DNA of 64,000 nucleotides from Aureimonas fodinaquatilis (GTDB lineage Bacteria > Pseudomonadota > Alphaproteobacteria > Rhizobiales > Rhizobiaceae). The stretch is taken from the NCBI RefSeq assembly GCF_008369445.1, contig NZ_VTWH01000001.1, forward strand, positions 496,001-560,000. The letters run 5' to 3'. The translations under genes and the position numbers were made by a program. Positions 44,918 through 56,626 of this stretch are shown piece after piece (position 1 is the first letter of the stretch; every line of letters starts with the position of its first letter). The notes beneath the pieces were generated by a model. The model was not told the origin of the DNA. It was given only the letters and a program-made list of their open reading frames with translations, and made no database searches.

Positions 44918-47107
44918 ATGACTCTCGACAATTTGGCCGATGGCACTGAACGCTATACGACCGAAGGTGGAATCACCATAACGCGCCAGCGCCAGACTGT
45001 GGACTATGCGGGGGCGATTGACCCGGTGATTGACCGGCTGGATCGGCGGCGTGGGGCTGTGTTCTCTTCGAACTACGAATATCCAGGCCGCTACACACGG
45101 TGGGACACCGCCATAGTCGACCCTCCTGTCGTGATAACGGCAACCGGGCGGAACATGAGCCTTGAGGCCCTGAACCCGCGCGGTGAGGTCCTGCTCGGCT
45201 TTATTGCCAGTGTCTTGCATGGCCATGGTGATCTGGCGACGCTGGAGGTTTCCGCCGCCAGCATTGTGCTGACGGTTAAAACACCTGACAGGGTGTTTAC
45301 GGAAGAAGAGCGCTCGCGCATGCCAACGGTGTTTTCCGTGCTGCGCAGCATCGTGCAATTGTTCAAATCGCACGAAAATGGCGATCTCGGCCTGTATGGC
45401 GCTTTTGGCTATGATCTGGCTTTTCAGTTTGACCCGGTCACCGAGCATCTGACCCGCCCGGATGACCAGCGCGATCTTGTGCTGTTTCTTCCTGATGAGG
45501 TTTACACAGCCGACCATTATTCGGCGACGGCTTACATTGACCGGTTTGAGTTTGAGCGGGACGGCACAACCACTGAAGGGCTGGAGCGGGGCGGCCCGGA
45601 TGCACCTTTCATTGGCACGGATACACAACCGCCGCGCGGCGACCATGAGCCAGGCGAATATGCCGCTCTTGTGCGTTCCGCCAAGGAAAAGTTCATGCGC
45701 GGCGACCTGTTCGAGGTGGTGCCGGGCCAGACCTTTTTTGAGCGAAGCGACAACAAGCCATCGGCGATTTCGCGCCGGTTGAAAAAGGTGAACCCTTCAC
45801 CCTATTCCTTCTTCATCAATCTTGGCGGCAATGAATTTCTGGTTGGCGCCAGCCCGGAAATGTTTGTGCGGGTCAGCGGACGGCGGGTTGAAACCTGCCC
45901 GATTTCCGGCACCATTCGCCGGGGTGAAGATGCGATTTCTGACTCAGAGCAGATTCTGAAACTGCTCAATTCGCGCAAGGATGAGTCCGAGCTGACAATG
46001 TGTTCTGACGTTGATCGCAACGACAAAAGCCGGGTATGCGAGCCGGGCTCGGTTCGGGTGATCGGCCGCCGCCAGATTGAAATGTATTCCCGGCTTATTC
46101 ACACGGTGGACCATATTGAAGGGCGCTTGCGTGACGGCATGGACGCCATGGATGCGTTTCTTTCACACGCATGGGCTGTCACTGTCACCGGTGCGCCTAA
46201 ACTGTGGGCCATGCGGTTTATTGAGCAGCATGAAAAAAGCCCGCGTGCCTGGTATGGCGGCGCGGTTGGCATGATGCATTTCAATGGCGATATGAACACC
46301 GGCCTGACACTGCGCACGATCCGGTTGAAGGATGGCGTGGCGCAGGTGCGGGCAGGTGCAACGCTGCTGTATGACTCAAATCCGGAAGAGGAAGAGGCGG
46401 AAACCGAATTGAAGGCTTCTGCCTTTCTGGCCGCCATTCGCGATGCGGGCGCAGCACCGGTCAGCGCCAGCGAAGTGGAAACCCGGCGCGTGGGTGAAGG
46501 TGTGCGCGTGCTTCTGGTCGATCATGAAGACAGCTTTGTGCACACTCTGGCCAACTACATTCGTCAGACAGGCGCAGAGGTTACAACTGTGCGCACGCCG
46601 GTTCCCCTGGAAGTCTTTGACAAGGTCAAGCCCGATCTGGTGGTGTTGTCCCCCGGTCCGGGTAACCCGGAAGATTTCGATTGCCGGGCCACCATTCGTG
46701 CAGCGCGTGATCGCAAATTGCCGATATTTGGCGTCTGCCTTGGCCTGCAGGCGCTGGCGGAAGCCTATGGTGGCACGCTTAGAACGCTGCATGTTCCTGT
46801 TCATGGCAAGCCGTCGCGCATTCGCGTGACCAAGCCCGGCATCATTTTCGCCGGTCTGCCTGCGGAAGTCACCGTGGGGCGCTACCACTCGATTTTTGCC
46901 GATCCGGTGCGGCTGCCGAGAGAGTTCGACGTGACGGCGGAAACTGAAGACGGCGTGGTGATGGCGTTTGAACACCGAAGCGAGCCGGTGGCCGCCGTGC
47001 AGTTTCACCCGGAAAGCATCATGACGCTTGGCGGAGAGGCCGGCATGAAAATGATCGAAAACATCGTCGCCAATCTGCCGCGGCGCGCGGGTGTGAAGGC
47101 AGCGTAA
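44918..47107 (+). CDS. trpE(G): Anthranilate synthase, fused TrpE and TrpG
   Basis: The 729-residue fusion has a TrpE chorismate-binding part to about residue 520 ([52 protein letters not shown]). A class I glutamine amidotransferase follows with the nucleophile near Cys607 (GVCLGLQAL) and HPESIMT. It makes anthranilate from chorismate and glutamine, the first step of tryptophan synthesis. The fused form is typical of Rhizobiales. GGAG 9 bases before the ATG at 44918 supports that start. Expression is governed by the upstream attenuator. Confidence 0.96.
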   Translation: MTLDNLADGTERYTTEGGITITRQRQTVDYAGAIDPVIDRLDRRRGAVFSSNYEYPGRYTRWDTAIVDPPVVITATGRNMSLEALNPRGEVLLGFIASVLHGHGDLATLEVSAASIVLTVKTPDRVFTEEERSRMPTVFSVLRSIVQLFKSHENGDLGLYGAFGYDLAFQFDPVTEHLTRPDDQRDLVLFLPDEVYTADHYSATAYIDRFEFERDGTTTEGLERGGPDAPFIGTDTQPPRGDHEPGEYAALVRSAKEKFMRGDLFEVVPGQTFFERSDNKPSAISRRLKKVNPSPYSFFINLGGNEFLVGASPEMFVRVSGRRVETCPISGTIRRGEDAISDSEQILKLLNSRKDESELTMCSDVDRNDKSRVCEPGSVRVIGRRQIEMYSRLIHTVDHIEGRLRDGMDAMDAFLSHAWAVTVTGAPKLWAMRFIEQHEKSPRAWYGGAVGMMHFNGDMNTGLTLRTIRLKDGVAQVRAGATLLYDSNPEEEEAETELKASAFLAAIRDAGAAPVSASEVETRRVGEGVRVLLVDHEDSFVHTLANYIRQTGAEVTTVRTPVPLEVFDKVKPDLVVLSPGPGNPEDFDCRATIRAARDRKLPIFGVCLGLQALAEAYGGTLRTLHVPVHGKPSRIRVTKPGIIFAGLPAEVTVGRYHSIFADPVRLPREFDVTAETEDGVVMAFEHRSEPVAAVQFHPESIMTLGGEAGMKMIENIVANLPRRAGVKAA

Positions 47108-48009
47108 TGGCTGGCGCAAACAAGAAATATGTGAACCGGGTGGCGCAGGCCACTATTGCGGTGGCGCTGCTGGTGCTTGGCCTGAAATATCTGGCCTATG
47201 CCATCACCGGCTCAGTTGCGCTGTTTTCCGACGCGCTGGAATCGGTGGTCAATGTGGTGGCCAGCCTGGTTGCCCTGTGGGCGATCAACGTTTCCTACCG
47301 TCCGGCAGATTCCGACCATCCCTTCGGTCACCACAAGGCGGAATATTTTTCGGCCGTTGTGGAAGGGGTGCTGATCACGCTGGCGGCTCTGCTGATCCTG
47401 CGGGAGGCGTGGGACGCCTATCTTTCGCCACGCGTAATGGACATGCCTCTGGAGGGCATGGCCATCAACGCGGTTGCCACGGCAATCAATGCTGCATGGG
47501 CCACATTCCTGTTGCGCAAGGGGCGGGAGCGGCGTTCTCCGGCCCTTGTGGCAGATGGTCGGCATATCATGACCGATGTTGTGACGTCCGTTGGGGTACT
47601 GGCCGGTCTGGGTGTTGCCACCGCAACTGGCTGGCACATTCTTGACCCGCTGATGGCGGCTTTGGTGGCGCTGAACATCCTGCGCGAGGGTGTGCGGGTG
47701 ATTACAGATTCGCTCTCCGGCCTGATGGATCAAGCCATGGATGCCGAAGAAATGGACCAGGTCCGCGATATCATTTCGCAAAATGCGGGCGGGGCACTGG
47801 AAGTCCATGACCTCAAGACCCGATTGGCTGCGCGCGCCATGTTCATTGAGTTTCATATGGTCGTTTCAGAAAGCATGACTGTGGGAGAAGCGCATATTAT
47901 TTGTGATCGTATTGAAGAAGCGTTGATCAAGGCTTTTGAAGGCGCACAAGTGCTGATTCATGTTGAGCCTGAGACCGAGGCCAAGCAGACCGGAGTTCCG
48001 GTTGTGTAA
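47107..48009 (+). CDS. Cation diffusion facilitator (CDF) metal exporter
   Basis: The 300-residue protein has the CDF pattern: six membrane segments, SGSVALFSDALES-type metal site in the second segment (ALFSDALESVVNVVASLVALWA) and DGRHIMTDVVTS in the fifth, the HPFGHHKAEY loop and a cytoplasmic C-terminal dimer domain. It exports divalent cations such as zinc, iron or manganese by proton exchange. Its ATG overlaps the trpE(G) stop by one base, so it may be cotranscribed. Confidence 0.92.
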   Translation: MAGANKKYVNRVAQATIAVALLVLGLKYLAYAITGSVALFSDALESVVNVVASLVALWAINVSYRPADSDHPFGHHKAEYFSAVVEGVLITLAALLILREAWDAYLSPRVMDMPLEGMAINAVATAINAAWATFLLRKGRERRSPALVADGRHIMTDVVTSVGVLAGLGVATATGWHILDPLMAALVALNILREGVRVITDSLSGLMDQAMDAEEMDQVRDIISQNAGGALEVHDLKTRLAARAMFIEFHMVVSESMTVGEAHIICDRIEEALIKAFEGAQVLIHVEPETEAKQTGVPVV

Positions 48010-50086
<2,077 letters not shown>

Positions 50087-50097
50087 AAATTTATAGG

Positions 50098-50123
50098 CGA
50101 TGGGGCATAATTATGCCCCATCG
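50098..50123 (+). terminator. Palindromic terminator-like hairpin after leuA
   Basis: CGATGGGGCATAA is followed directly by its exact complement, a 26-base perfect palindrome 11 bases after the leuA stop. There is no T tract, so termination may be partial or bidirectional; it could also stabilise the leuA transcript. Confidence 0.6.
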
Positions 50124-50278
50124 TCGCAATTTCTTAACGGGAAGCGGTGTTTACTGGGCGCAAATGCTGCAAAGCGATTTCGGCAGAGCCATTCAACGGT
50201 TCTGGCATCGAATTGCTGTGAAACAAAGGGTTGGGGAGTTTCGCCTCAGGTGGAAATCTTCAGTGCCGGAGGACCGTT

Positions 50279-50878
50279 ATGGCTGAGCCCAAAAGTGAGC
50301 TGGCAGTGGCAAAAGGCTCTCGCCGCCTGGCAGATGCCGTGCGCGCTGCAAAAATTGCCGCCGCACACCGTTCTGATATTGTGGTGGACATTCGGGAGGC
50401 CGAACGCGCGCGGTTAAGCGCATTGGCTGACGAAATGACGGAAGTTGCGCAGGCGGTGCCCGTGGCTGACGATCTGTTCGACTTCACGCTTTCGGAAGGC
50501 CCACAGCCACGTTACTGGGTGGATGGAACGGCGCATATCTCCATGGCGCGTGACAGGGTGACCTACCGCCTCATGCGGGAAACGCGGCTGGGTCGAGTAA
50601 CATTGGCAGAATCCACCGACAGCCAGCGCATTGTTGACGCGGTAACGGAATATGTTGCCGAACGCATTGTCGAGCGCGACCGGGCGATGGCTCTGTCGGA
50701 CCGGGTCGCCACCAGAGGCGAGGGCGCACAACTGTTCATTGCCGGTCCCGAAAGTGCAGGCGAACAGGCCGGTGCCCAAGGTGGCTGGCTTGCCGCTTTG
50801 TGGCTGGTGATTGGTGTTCTTCTGGGCGTGGGCGCGTTGCTGGCGTTTTCCGTCTGGCGTGGCTTGCCGCTTATCTAG
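50279..50878 (+). CDS. Hypothetical protein with C-terminal membrane anchor
   Basis: The 199-residue product has a charged, helical N-terminal part (RRLADAVRAAKIAAAHRSD...EAERARLSALADEMTEV) and a central beta-rich segment (FDFTLSEGPQPRYWVDGTAHISM). One C-terminal membrane segment follows (WLAALWLVIGVLLGVGALLAFSVW). GGAGG six bases before the ATG supports the start. No family was recognised; its topology suggests a tail-anchored inner-membrane protein with a cytoplasmic head. Its stop overlaps the convergent benE gene by 8 bases. Confidence 0.75.
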   Translation: MAEPKSELAVAKGSRRLADAVRAAKIAAAHRSDIVVDIREAERARLSALADEMTEVAQAVPVADDLFDFTLSEGPQPRYWVDGTAHISMARDRVTYRLMRETRLGRVTLAESTDSQRIVDAVTEYVAERIVERDRAMALSDRVATRGEGAQLFIAGPESAGEQAGAQGGWLAALWLVIGVLLGVGALLAFSVWRGLPLI

Positions 50879-52040
50879 CCTTTTTCAAAAGGTGCTGCAC
50901 GGTCATGATGCCGGCACCAACAACCAGACCCCAGAAGGCGGCGCTGACGCCCAGAAAGCTGATGCCTGAGGCGGTGACAATGAAGGCAATGGCCGCGGCC
51001 TCCCGCTCTTCCAGATTTTCCATTGCACCGTGAACCGATGCCGCAAAAGCACCCAGCAGCGCCAGCCCGGCGATTGCGCTGATGAGAACCGGCGACAGTT
51101 CGGCAAAAGCCACAATCAACCCGGCAGAAAGACCGAAGACAATATAGGCCAGACCGGATGAAATGCCGGACAGGTAACGCAGGCGGCGGTTTGGCCCTGC
51201 CTCTTCGCCGGCGCAGAGTGCCGCGGTGATGGCGGCAAGATTGAACACGCTGGCACCGAACGGCGCGGACACCATGGTGGCAATGCCCGTAGCGGTGAAA
51301 ATCGGTGCAGGTGCAGGCTCATAGCCATTCAGCTTCAAGATTGCGAAGCCCGGCACATTTTGCGACGCCATGGTGATGATGAACAGCGGCACGGCAATAC
51401 CGATCATGGCGGAAAAGCGAAACTCCGGCATGACAAACACCGGCTGGGTGCCAAGGGCATTGGCGAAGGAAAAATCAGCCGGCATGGCTGCAACCACCAG
51501 CCCGATAGTGACCAGCGCTGTCACCGGTACGGCGAACAGGCGTTTCCACAGGCCAACGGCGATGAATGTGAGCGCAATGAGCGCGCCCTGCCATGGCATT
51601 TCGGCAAAAGCGCGCACCGGAGCCAGGCACAGGTCAAACAGAATGCCGGCCAGCATGGCGCTGGCCAGAGAGCGGGGCACTTTACCAATCAGCCGCGCAA
51701 CGGGGCGCAGTGCACCGGAAATGACCAGAAGAACACCGGTGATGACAAACGCACCGACCGCCGCAGCAAACCCGCCTTCCGGAACACCGGAAATTGCCAG
51801 AAAAGCTGCACCCGGCGTGGACCAGGCAATGCTGACCGGCATGCGGGTGCGCCAGGAAAAAACAATGCTGCACAGGCCCATGACAACAGACAGCGCCAGC
51901 AGGCCGGATGCCGCCTGCTCGGGAGAGGCTCCAACACCACGTAGACCTTGTACAACAACCGAAAAACTGGATGTATAGGCCACCACTGCTGCCAGCAGAC
52001 CGGCCATAATGGGCAGCGTAGTATTGCGAGATTCTGGCAC
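50871..52040 (-). CDS. benE: BenE-family transporter (benzoate/H+ symporter type)
   Basis: The 389-residue membrane protein has the BenE pattern of about 12 segments, with SIAWSTPGAAFLAISG near the N-terminus and MVSAPFGASVFNLAAITAALCAGEEAGPN, continuous in the second half. Family members import benzoate or related aromatic acids with protons. The start is a GTG at 52040. No aromatic-degradation genes are near, so the substrate is uncertain. Confidence 0.85.
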   Translation of the reverse strand: MPESRNTTLPIMAGLLAAVVAYTSSFSVVVQGLRGVGASPEQAASGLLALSVVMGLCSIVFSWRTRMPVSIAWSTPGAAFLAISGVPEGGFAAAVGAFVITGVLLVISGALRPVARLIGKVPRSLASAMLAGILFDLCLAPVRAFAEMPWQGALIALTFIAVGLWKRLFAVPVTALVTIGLVVAAMPADFSFANALGTQPVFVMPEFRFSAMIGIAVPLFIITMASQNVPGFAILKLNGYEPAPAPIFTATGIATMVSAPFGASVFNLAAITAALCAGEEAGPNRRLRYLSGISSGLAYIVFGLSAGLIVAFAELSPVLISAIAGLALLGAFAASVHGAMENLEEREAAAIAFIVTASGISFLGVSAAFWGLVVGAGIMTVQHLLKKAR

Positions 52041-52206
52041 TGGTACAGCCCTGACGGAAACGTGAACTTTTTCGTTCCGCTTAGAGCATTTCCCTTAGAA
52101 AGGGAATCATTTCATCAACAGAACAATTCGACCGGGCAAAGAGGCTCAGGCAGCACCGTTGCTGGCGCAAACAAATCAGACCGCTTGTTCCAGAGGTGTT
52201 TCCGTC

Positions 52207-53184
52207 TCAAGAAGGAACGTTGTCCTCTTCGCGGCGGGCAGGTGGCAGGTCCACCCGAGGCCGTGCATCCACAGCAGTTCCGTTGTTCAACAACTGCCGC
52301 TCGCGAACCCAGTCAATTCTCGCCCCATCCATTGTGTAGCCACGCTCACGCTGCGTCAGCGACCATTCACCGGGTCCGCCCTCAATCTCGAAAATATTGT
52401 AACGGGCGGCGGGTTTGCGATGTCCGGCATTCTGGCTGGCAGATGGTACGCCGCAGACGGGAACCTGCGTGCCACCCGGGCCCTGCAACCAATACAGCGT
52501 GTCCAGATGAGTATGCCCATGCAGCACCAGTTCCGCGCCGGCATCATGGATAACACGGGAGAAAAACTGCTTGCCAATCAACCGTTTTGACCATGGCGCC
52601 GCGCCGGAAATTGGCGGGTGGTGAATCAGCACAACCCGAAACAAGCCAAGACCGCGGGCCTGCGCCAAAAGCCTTGCGGTTGCCAGTGCCTGCTTGCGGC
52701 GAAAACTGCCCGTGGCCATGAAAGGCACTGTTGCCTCGGCACTGGACGTGCCGATAATGGCTACCGGCCCGCGAATGCGCATATAGGGGAAGCGCTTGTC
52801 ATTTTGCTCCAGGCCCGCATCGCCGCGCATATAGGCGTCCCACTCACGAAAAGCCCGAGCCAGCGCGCCAGGAACATAAGCATCGTGATTGCCAGGCACC
52901 AGAGAAACCCAATCCGGCTTGCCCAGATCTCCAAGCCACTCGCGCGCGCCATCGACCTCCAGCCGCGTTGCCAGATTGACGAGATCGCCCGTAACCGCAA
53001 CATGGTCTGGCCGATGCCGCTTCATATCAGCAACGATTTCCAGAAGAGTGTCGCCAAACATGGCGCGCTTGCGGTTTCGCTGCCAGTTGATGTAGCCGGT
53101 GATCCGCTTGGAGGCGAGCTCACGATAGGATACTTCGGGCAGCGGCCCCAGATGAATGTCGGAAAGATGTGCGAGTCGGAACAT
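52207..53184 (-). CDS. Metallophosphoesterase
   Basis: The 325-residue protein has the calcineurin-like dimetal motifs: LAHLSDIHLG (D-x-H), VTGDLVN (G-D), VPGNHDAY (G-N-H-D/E), and LHGHTHLDT (G-H-x-H). It is a cytoplasmic phosphodiesterase or phosphatase of unknown substrate. The ATG at 53184 matches the family start; a GTG at 53208 would add eight residues. It is divergent from the NUDIX gene. Confidence 0.88.
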   Translation of the reverse strand: MFRLAHLSDIHLGPLPEVSYRELASKRITGYINWQRNRKRAMFGDTLLEIVADMKRHRPDHVAVTGDLVNLATRLEVDGAREWLGDLGKPDWVSLVPGNHDAYVPGALARAFREWDAYMRGDAGLEQNDKRFPYMRIRGPVAIIGTSSAEATVPFMATGSFRRKQALATARLLAQARGLGLFRVVLIHHPPISGAAPWSKRLIGKQFFSRVIHDAGAELVLHGHTHLDTLYWLQGPGGTQVPVCGVPSASQNAGHRKPAARYNIFEIEGGPGEWSLTQRERGYTMDGARIDWVRERQLLNNGTAVDARPRVDLPPARREEDNVPS

Positions 53185-53240
53185 CACATGCAGTGTAGTG
53201 ACCGGCACGCGGTTGAAAAGGCCCCGGAGGTGATATCGTC

Positions 53241-53693
53241 GTGAGATTGTTGCAACGCCTCCTGCATCTGAGCTTTCTGACCACCCGTCCCATGACGCTT
53301 GGCACCCGTATTGCAGCCTTTGACGCGAGTGGGCAGATTTATCTGGTTCGGCACACTTATTATCCGGGCTGGTGCCTGCCGGGTGGCGGCATTGATGCCG
53401 GAGAGGCTGCCGAACAGGCAGCTCGCCGCGAAATGGCGGAAGAGGGCAACCTGCTCTGCGATGGATCGATGGAACTGATCGGGATTTACTTCAACCGGGC
53501 GGCATCTCGCCGTGACCATGTGCTGATGTTCCGTGCGGACAATGTGCGCCAGAGCGCGCCGCATATGGGAGATCGTGAAATTGCCGAAGGCGGTTTCTTT
53601 GCCCTGCACGAACTTCCTGAGGACACAACGCCAGCCACACGCCGCAGATTGGCGGAACTAGAGAGTCCGGGGCTGCGCGACGCGTTCTGGTGA
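53241..53693 (+). CDS. NUDIX hydrolase
   Basis: The 150-residue protein has the full NUDIX box GGIDAGEAAEQAARREMAEEG at about residues 50-70, with the metal-binding REMAEE glutamates. It would hydrolyse a nucleoside diphosphate linked to another group. A GTG start is preceded by the strong site GGAGGTGAT. Its end overlaps the convergent gene by 36 bases. Confidence 0.9.
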   Translation: MRLLQRLLHLSFLTTRPMTLGTRIAAFDASGQIYLVRHTYYPGWCLPGGGIDAGEAAEQAARREMAEEGNLLCDGSMELIGIYFNRAASRRDHVLMFRADNVRQSAPHMGDREIAEGGFFALHELPEDTTPATRRRLAELESPGLRDAFW

Positions 53694-54677
53694 GCCTGCG
53701 GGCAGCCGCGCGCGGTTATGCGGCTGGAGAAAATCCTGCTCCGGGCCTGCAGGCACAATGCCCGTCGGGTTGATGGTTTTGTGGCTTTCGTAATAGTGAT
53801 GTTTGATGTGCTGGAAATTCACCGTCCCGGCAATTCCAGGCCACTGATACAGCTCCAGCATGTAATTCCACAGGTTGGGGTAATCGGCAATACGCTGCCG
53901 GTTGCATTTGAAATGGCCAACATACACTGCGTCAAACCGGATCAGGGTGGTGAACAGCCGCCAGTCGGCCTCTGTTACGCGATCACCCACCAGGTAGCGC
54001 GATTTTGACAAGCGCTGTTCCAGACTGTCCAACGCTTCAAACAACTGGGCAAACGGTTTTTCGTAAGCGGCCTGCGTGGTGGCAAAGCCGCATTTGTAAA
54101 CGCCGTTGTTAACCGCGTGGTAGACCTGTTCGTTGATGGCATCGATTTCGCCGCGCAGTTCTTCAGGATAAAAGTCCTGCGATGCATCGCCAAAGGCATC
54201 AAACCCGGAATTGAGCATCCGGATAATGTCTGCCGACTCGTTGCTGACAATTGTTTGCGTTTCTTTGTCCCACAGCACCGGCACAGTGACCCGTCCTGTA
54301 TAATCCGGCATGGCTTTCAGGTAGATTTCGTACAGGCGGGCGGCGCCGTTGACAGTGTCAGGAACAGCGCCCGGCCTGTCGGAAAAAACCCAGCCTTCGT
54401 CTGCCATCAACCAGTCCACCACGGATACGCTGATGACATCTTCCAGCCTTTTCAACTGGCGGAAAATCAGCGTGCGGTGCGCCCACGGGCATGCCAGCGA
54501 TACATAAAGGTGGTAGCGGCCCGCTTCCGCCGGGAACCCTTTTTGTCCTTCCGGCCCGGGTGAACCGTCCGGGGTAATACAGTGGCGAAAGCTGGTGACA
54601 CTGCGTTGGAAGCTGCCATTGGAAGACGCTGTGTCATACCAGACATCCTGCCATTTTCCGTCAACCAGCATTCCCAT
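53658..54677 (-). CDS. yqjG: Glutathionyl-hydroquinone reductase (GST xi class)
   Basis: The 339-residue protein has the xi-class GST pattern: catalytic Cys in LACPWAHRTLIFRQLK near residue 63, VPVLWDKETQTIVSNESADIIRMLN for glutathione contacts, and the C-terminal helical domain with RYLVGDRVTEADWRLFTTLIRFD. It reduces glutathionyl-hydroquinones with glutathione. AGGAGA seven bases before the ATG supports the start. Confidence 0.92.
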   Translation of the reverse strand: MGMLVDGKWQDVWYDTASSNGSFQRSVTSFRHCITPDGSPGPEGQKGFPAEAGRYHLYVSLACPWAHRTLIFRQLKRLEDVISVSVVDWLMADEGWVFSDRPGAVPDTVNGAARLYEIYLKAMPDYTGRVTVPVLWDKETQTIVSNESADIIRMLNSGFDAFGDASQDFYPEELRGEIDAINEQVYHAVNNGVYKCGFATTQAAYEKPFAQLFEALDSLEQRLSKSRYLVGDRVTEADWRLFTTLIRFDAVYVGHFKCNRQRIADYPNLWNYMLELYQWPGIAGTVNFQHIKHHYYESHKTINPTGIVPAGPEQDFLQPHNRARLPAGSPERVAQPRTL

Positions 54678-54694
54678 GTCATGTCTCCTGCGTG

Positions 54695-55447
54695 TCAGTC
54701 GCGAGAGCGGGTGTAAGCCTCCAGCACCTCGTCAATTGGCCCGTAACCTCGCATCTTTCCGTGTTCCATCCAAAGCCCGGTGTCGCACCATTCCTTTATC
54801 AGGTCTTCGGAATGCGATGCCATGACCAGAATGCCGGCATCGCCTATAAAGCGATTCAGCCGCTGTCTTGCCTGTTCCAGAAAAGCCGCGTCACCCGCGC
54901 CAATGCCTTCATCCACCAACAGAATTTCCGGGGTGATGGAGGTTGAGACTGCAAAGGCCAGTCGTGTGGACATGCCGGCGCTGTAGGTGCGCATAGGCAT
55001 ATCAAGAAAATCTCCAAGTCCCGTCAGCGCGCCGATTTCTTCCGAGCGCGCCTCAATTTCCTTGCGGGTATAGCCGAGCAGCATGCCACGCAGAATAATA
55101 TTCTCCCAGCCGGAAGCATCCAGATCCATGCCAAAGCCGATGTCGAACATCGCCGCGACATCGCCCTCTACCCGCATGGAGCCACCAGTTGGCTCGTAAA
55201 TGCCGGCAATAACGCGCAAGATTGTGGATTTGCCCGCGCCGTTATGGCCAACCAGCCCCAACCGCGAGCCATGGGGAAGGTCCAGAGTCAGGCCGTCAAT
55301 TGCCCGCACAGACAGCTTGCCATTGCCCTCACGCGGGCGGATCTGCCCGCCGGTTGCAGCTTCCAGAACGCGGTTTTTAAGCGAACGGCTGCTGGCGTCG
55401 AACACCAGAATATCAACCGAAATATTGTCGAGATGGATCGATGCCAT
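54695..55447 (-). CDS. Polysaccharide ABC exporter ATP-binding protein (Wzt-like, short)
   Basis: The 250-residue ATPase has Walker A GHNGAGKST, the family stretch FDIGFGMDLDASGWENI, signature YSAGMSTRLAFAV and Walker B ILLVDEGIGAGD. This is the subgroup that drives export of lipopolysaccharide O-antigen, capsule or teichoic-type polymers. The carbohydrate-binding C-terminal domain found in some Wzt proteins is missing. It is 3 bases after the permease gene. Confidence 0.9.
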   Translation of the reverse strand: MASIHLDNISVDILVFDASSRSLKNRVLEAATGGQIRPREGNGKLSVRAIDGLTLDLPHGSRLGLVGHNGAGKSTILRVIAGIYEPTGGSMRVEGDVAAMFDIGFGMDLDASGWENIILRGMLLGYTRKEIEARSEEIGALTGLGDFLDMPMRTYSAGMSTRLAFAVSTSITPEILLVDEGIGAGDAAFLEQARQRLNRFIGDAGILVMASHSEDLIKEWCDTGLWMEHGKMRGYGPIDEVLEAYTRSRD

Positions 55448-55450
55448 GAA

Positions 55451-56293
55451 TTACGCCCAGTAAGCTATCCGCGCTCTGTAGCGCGCGAAAAACAGGGTCG
55501 CAAAAACCCCCATGAACAGCGTGATGCCAAGAACCGCACCCCAGTTGAACCAGGTCGCCGATCCGCCAAGCAGTGGCGCACGCACGATTTCGAGGAAATG
55601 ATAAAACGGGTTGAAATGCACAAAGAATGCGCGGTCAGGAAGCTGATCAGCATTCCAGATGACCGGGGTCAGGAAGAACAGCACCTGCACGATGCTGCCC
55701 ACAATCATCGGCATATCGCGGAAGCGGGCGCAAAGCGGGCCCAGGATCATTGCGGCAAACACCACATTGATGACCAGGACCAGCAAGCCGGGAATGGCCA
55801 TGAATGCGCCAATGCCGGGGTTGATGCCAAAATACAGAATGACCAGAAAATAGATGATGAAGTTGTGGGAAAAAGTGATGAACTGCGACCAGGTGAACTG
55901 GAAGATGTAGACCATCAAAGGCAGTCGTATTTGCCGGATGGCGTGGCTGGCGCTGGAAAAGACGGTGCAGGCGGCATTCAGCGCGCCGCCTATCATTCCC
56001 CAGACAATGAAGCCAACTGCCAGAAAAGGCAGATACTGTTCAGGATCAATCTGGAATATCTGCGAGTACAGAACACCCATGCCGCCGACGATGACACCCA
56101 TGGAAAGGGTGAGCCAGAGAGGGCCGAGCACTGACCTGCGGTAGTGCTTCTGCACATCACGCCAGCCAAGAAACAGCCAGAGCTCGCGCATGGAGAATGC
56201 AAGCGACATATCGCGGAAAGCGGCTTGCAGTCGCCCACTCGTCGTGCTGGAAGCGTTTGCGCTAAGAATGGTTTTGGATGCGGAGACCGCCAT
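55451..56293 (-). CDS. Polysaccharide ABC exporter permease (Wzm-like)
   Basis: The 280-residue membrane protein has the ABC-2 exporter pattern: FLGWRDVQKHYRRSVLGPLWLTLSMGV near the N-terminus, six membrane segments and LFFLTPVIWNADQLP near the end. With the ATPase it moves a lipid-linked glycan across the inner membrane. The ATG at 56293 gives the usual length; the longer frame from 56419 adds about 42 unlikely residues. No glycosyltransferase genes are adjacent. Confidence 0.9.
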   Translation of the reverse strand: MAVSASKTILSANASSTTSGRLQAAFRDMSLAFSMRELWLFLGWRDVQKHYRRSVLGPLWLTLSMGVIVGGMGVLYSQIFQIDPEQYLPFLAVGFIVWGMIGGALNAACTVFSSASHAIRQIRLPLMVYIFQFTWSQFITFSHNFIIYFLVILYFGINPGIGAFMAIPGLLVLVINVVFAAMILGPLCARFRDMPMIVGSIVQVLFFLTPVIWNADQLPDRAFFVHFNPFYHFLEIVRAPLLGGSATWFNWGAVLGITLFMGVFATLFFARYRARIAYWA

Positions 56294-56626
56294 TGATGAG
56301 TAGCCTTGTATGCTGGCATCATGCTTACTGACAGTGGCTATATCGAAACTGCGCCCCGCCGTAAATGATGCGGTTTGAAAGCGCTGGTTTTTTCCGGTTA
56401 CACCGCCGCCAGTTTTCACTCAGGCGATGGACTGCGCGTCGGTTGCGTGGTAAACGCTTCTCGTTTTTGAAACTGCATCTGATGGAGAATGTTGATGCGT
56501 CTGTTGCGACGACGATGCAAGGCTGCGGCACTTCGTGCCCTGATGCCTGTGCTTTTGTCTGCCGCCTGACGCCCGATGCAGGGAGTGACAGGCGGTCTCG
56601 TGATCCCTGTCAGGAACAATTCATCC
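56294..56626. other. Intergenic region upstream of the GNAT gene, with a possible tiny gene
   Basis: About 330 bases between diverging genes. It includes one short frame with a good ribosome binding site (56495-56569, listed separately). No other gene, tRNA or clear hairpin was recognised. Promoters of both flanking genes should lie here. Confidence 0.4.
56495..56569 (+). CDS. Possible 24-residue peptide upstream of the GNAT gene
   Basis: ATG at 56495 follows GGAG by 7 bases and opens a frame of 24 codons reading MRLLRRRCKAAALRALMPVL and ending LSAA. It is basic at the N-terminus and hydrophobic after, like a truncated signal peptide or a small membrane peptide. It could be a leader peptide of the downstream gene. 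There is no independent support. Confidence 0.25.
   Translation: MRLLRRRCKAAALRALMPVLLSAA

Noticed and set aside
55244-56134. Plus-strand frame of about 300 codons
   Set aside because: Antisense to the Wzt/Wzm-like pair; rich in His, Gln and Arg without structure or family.
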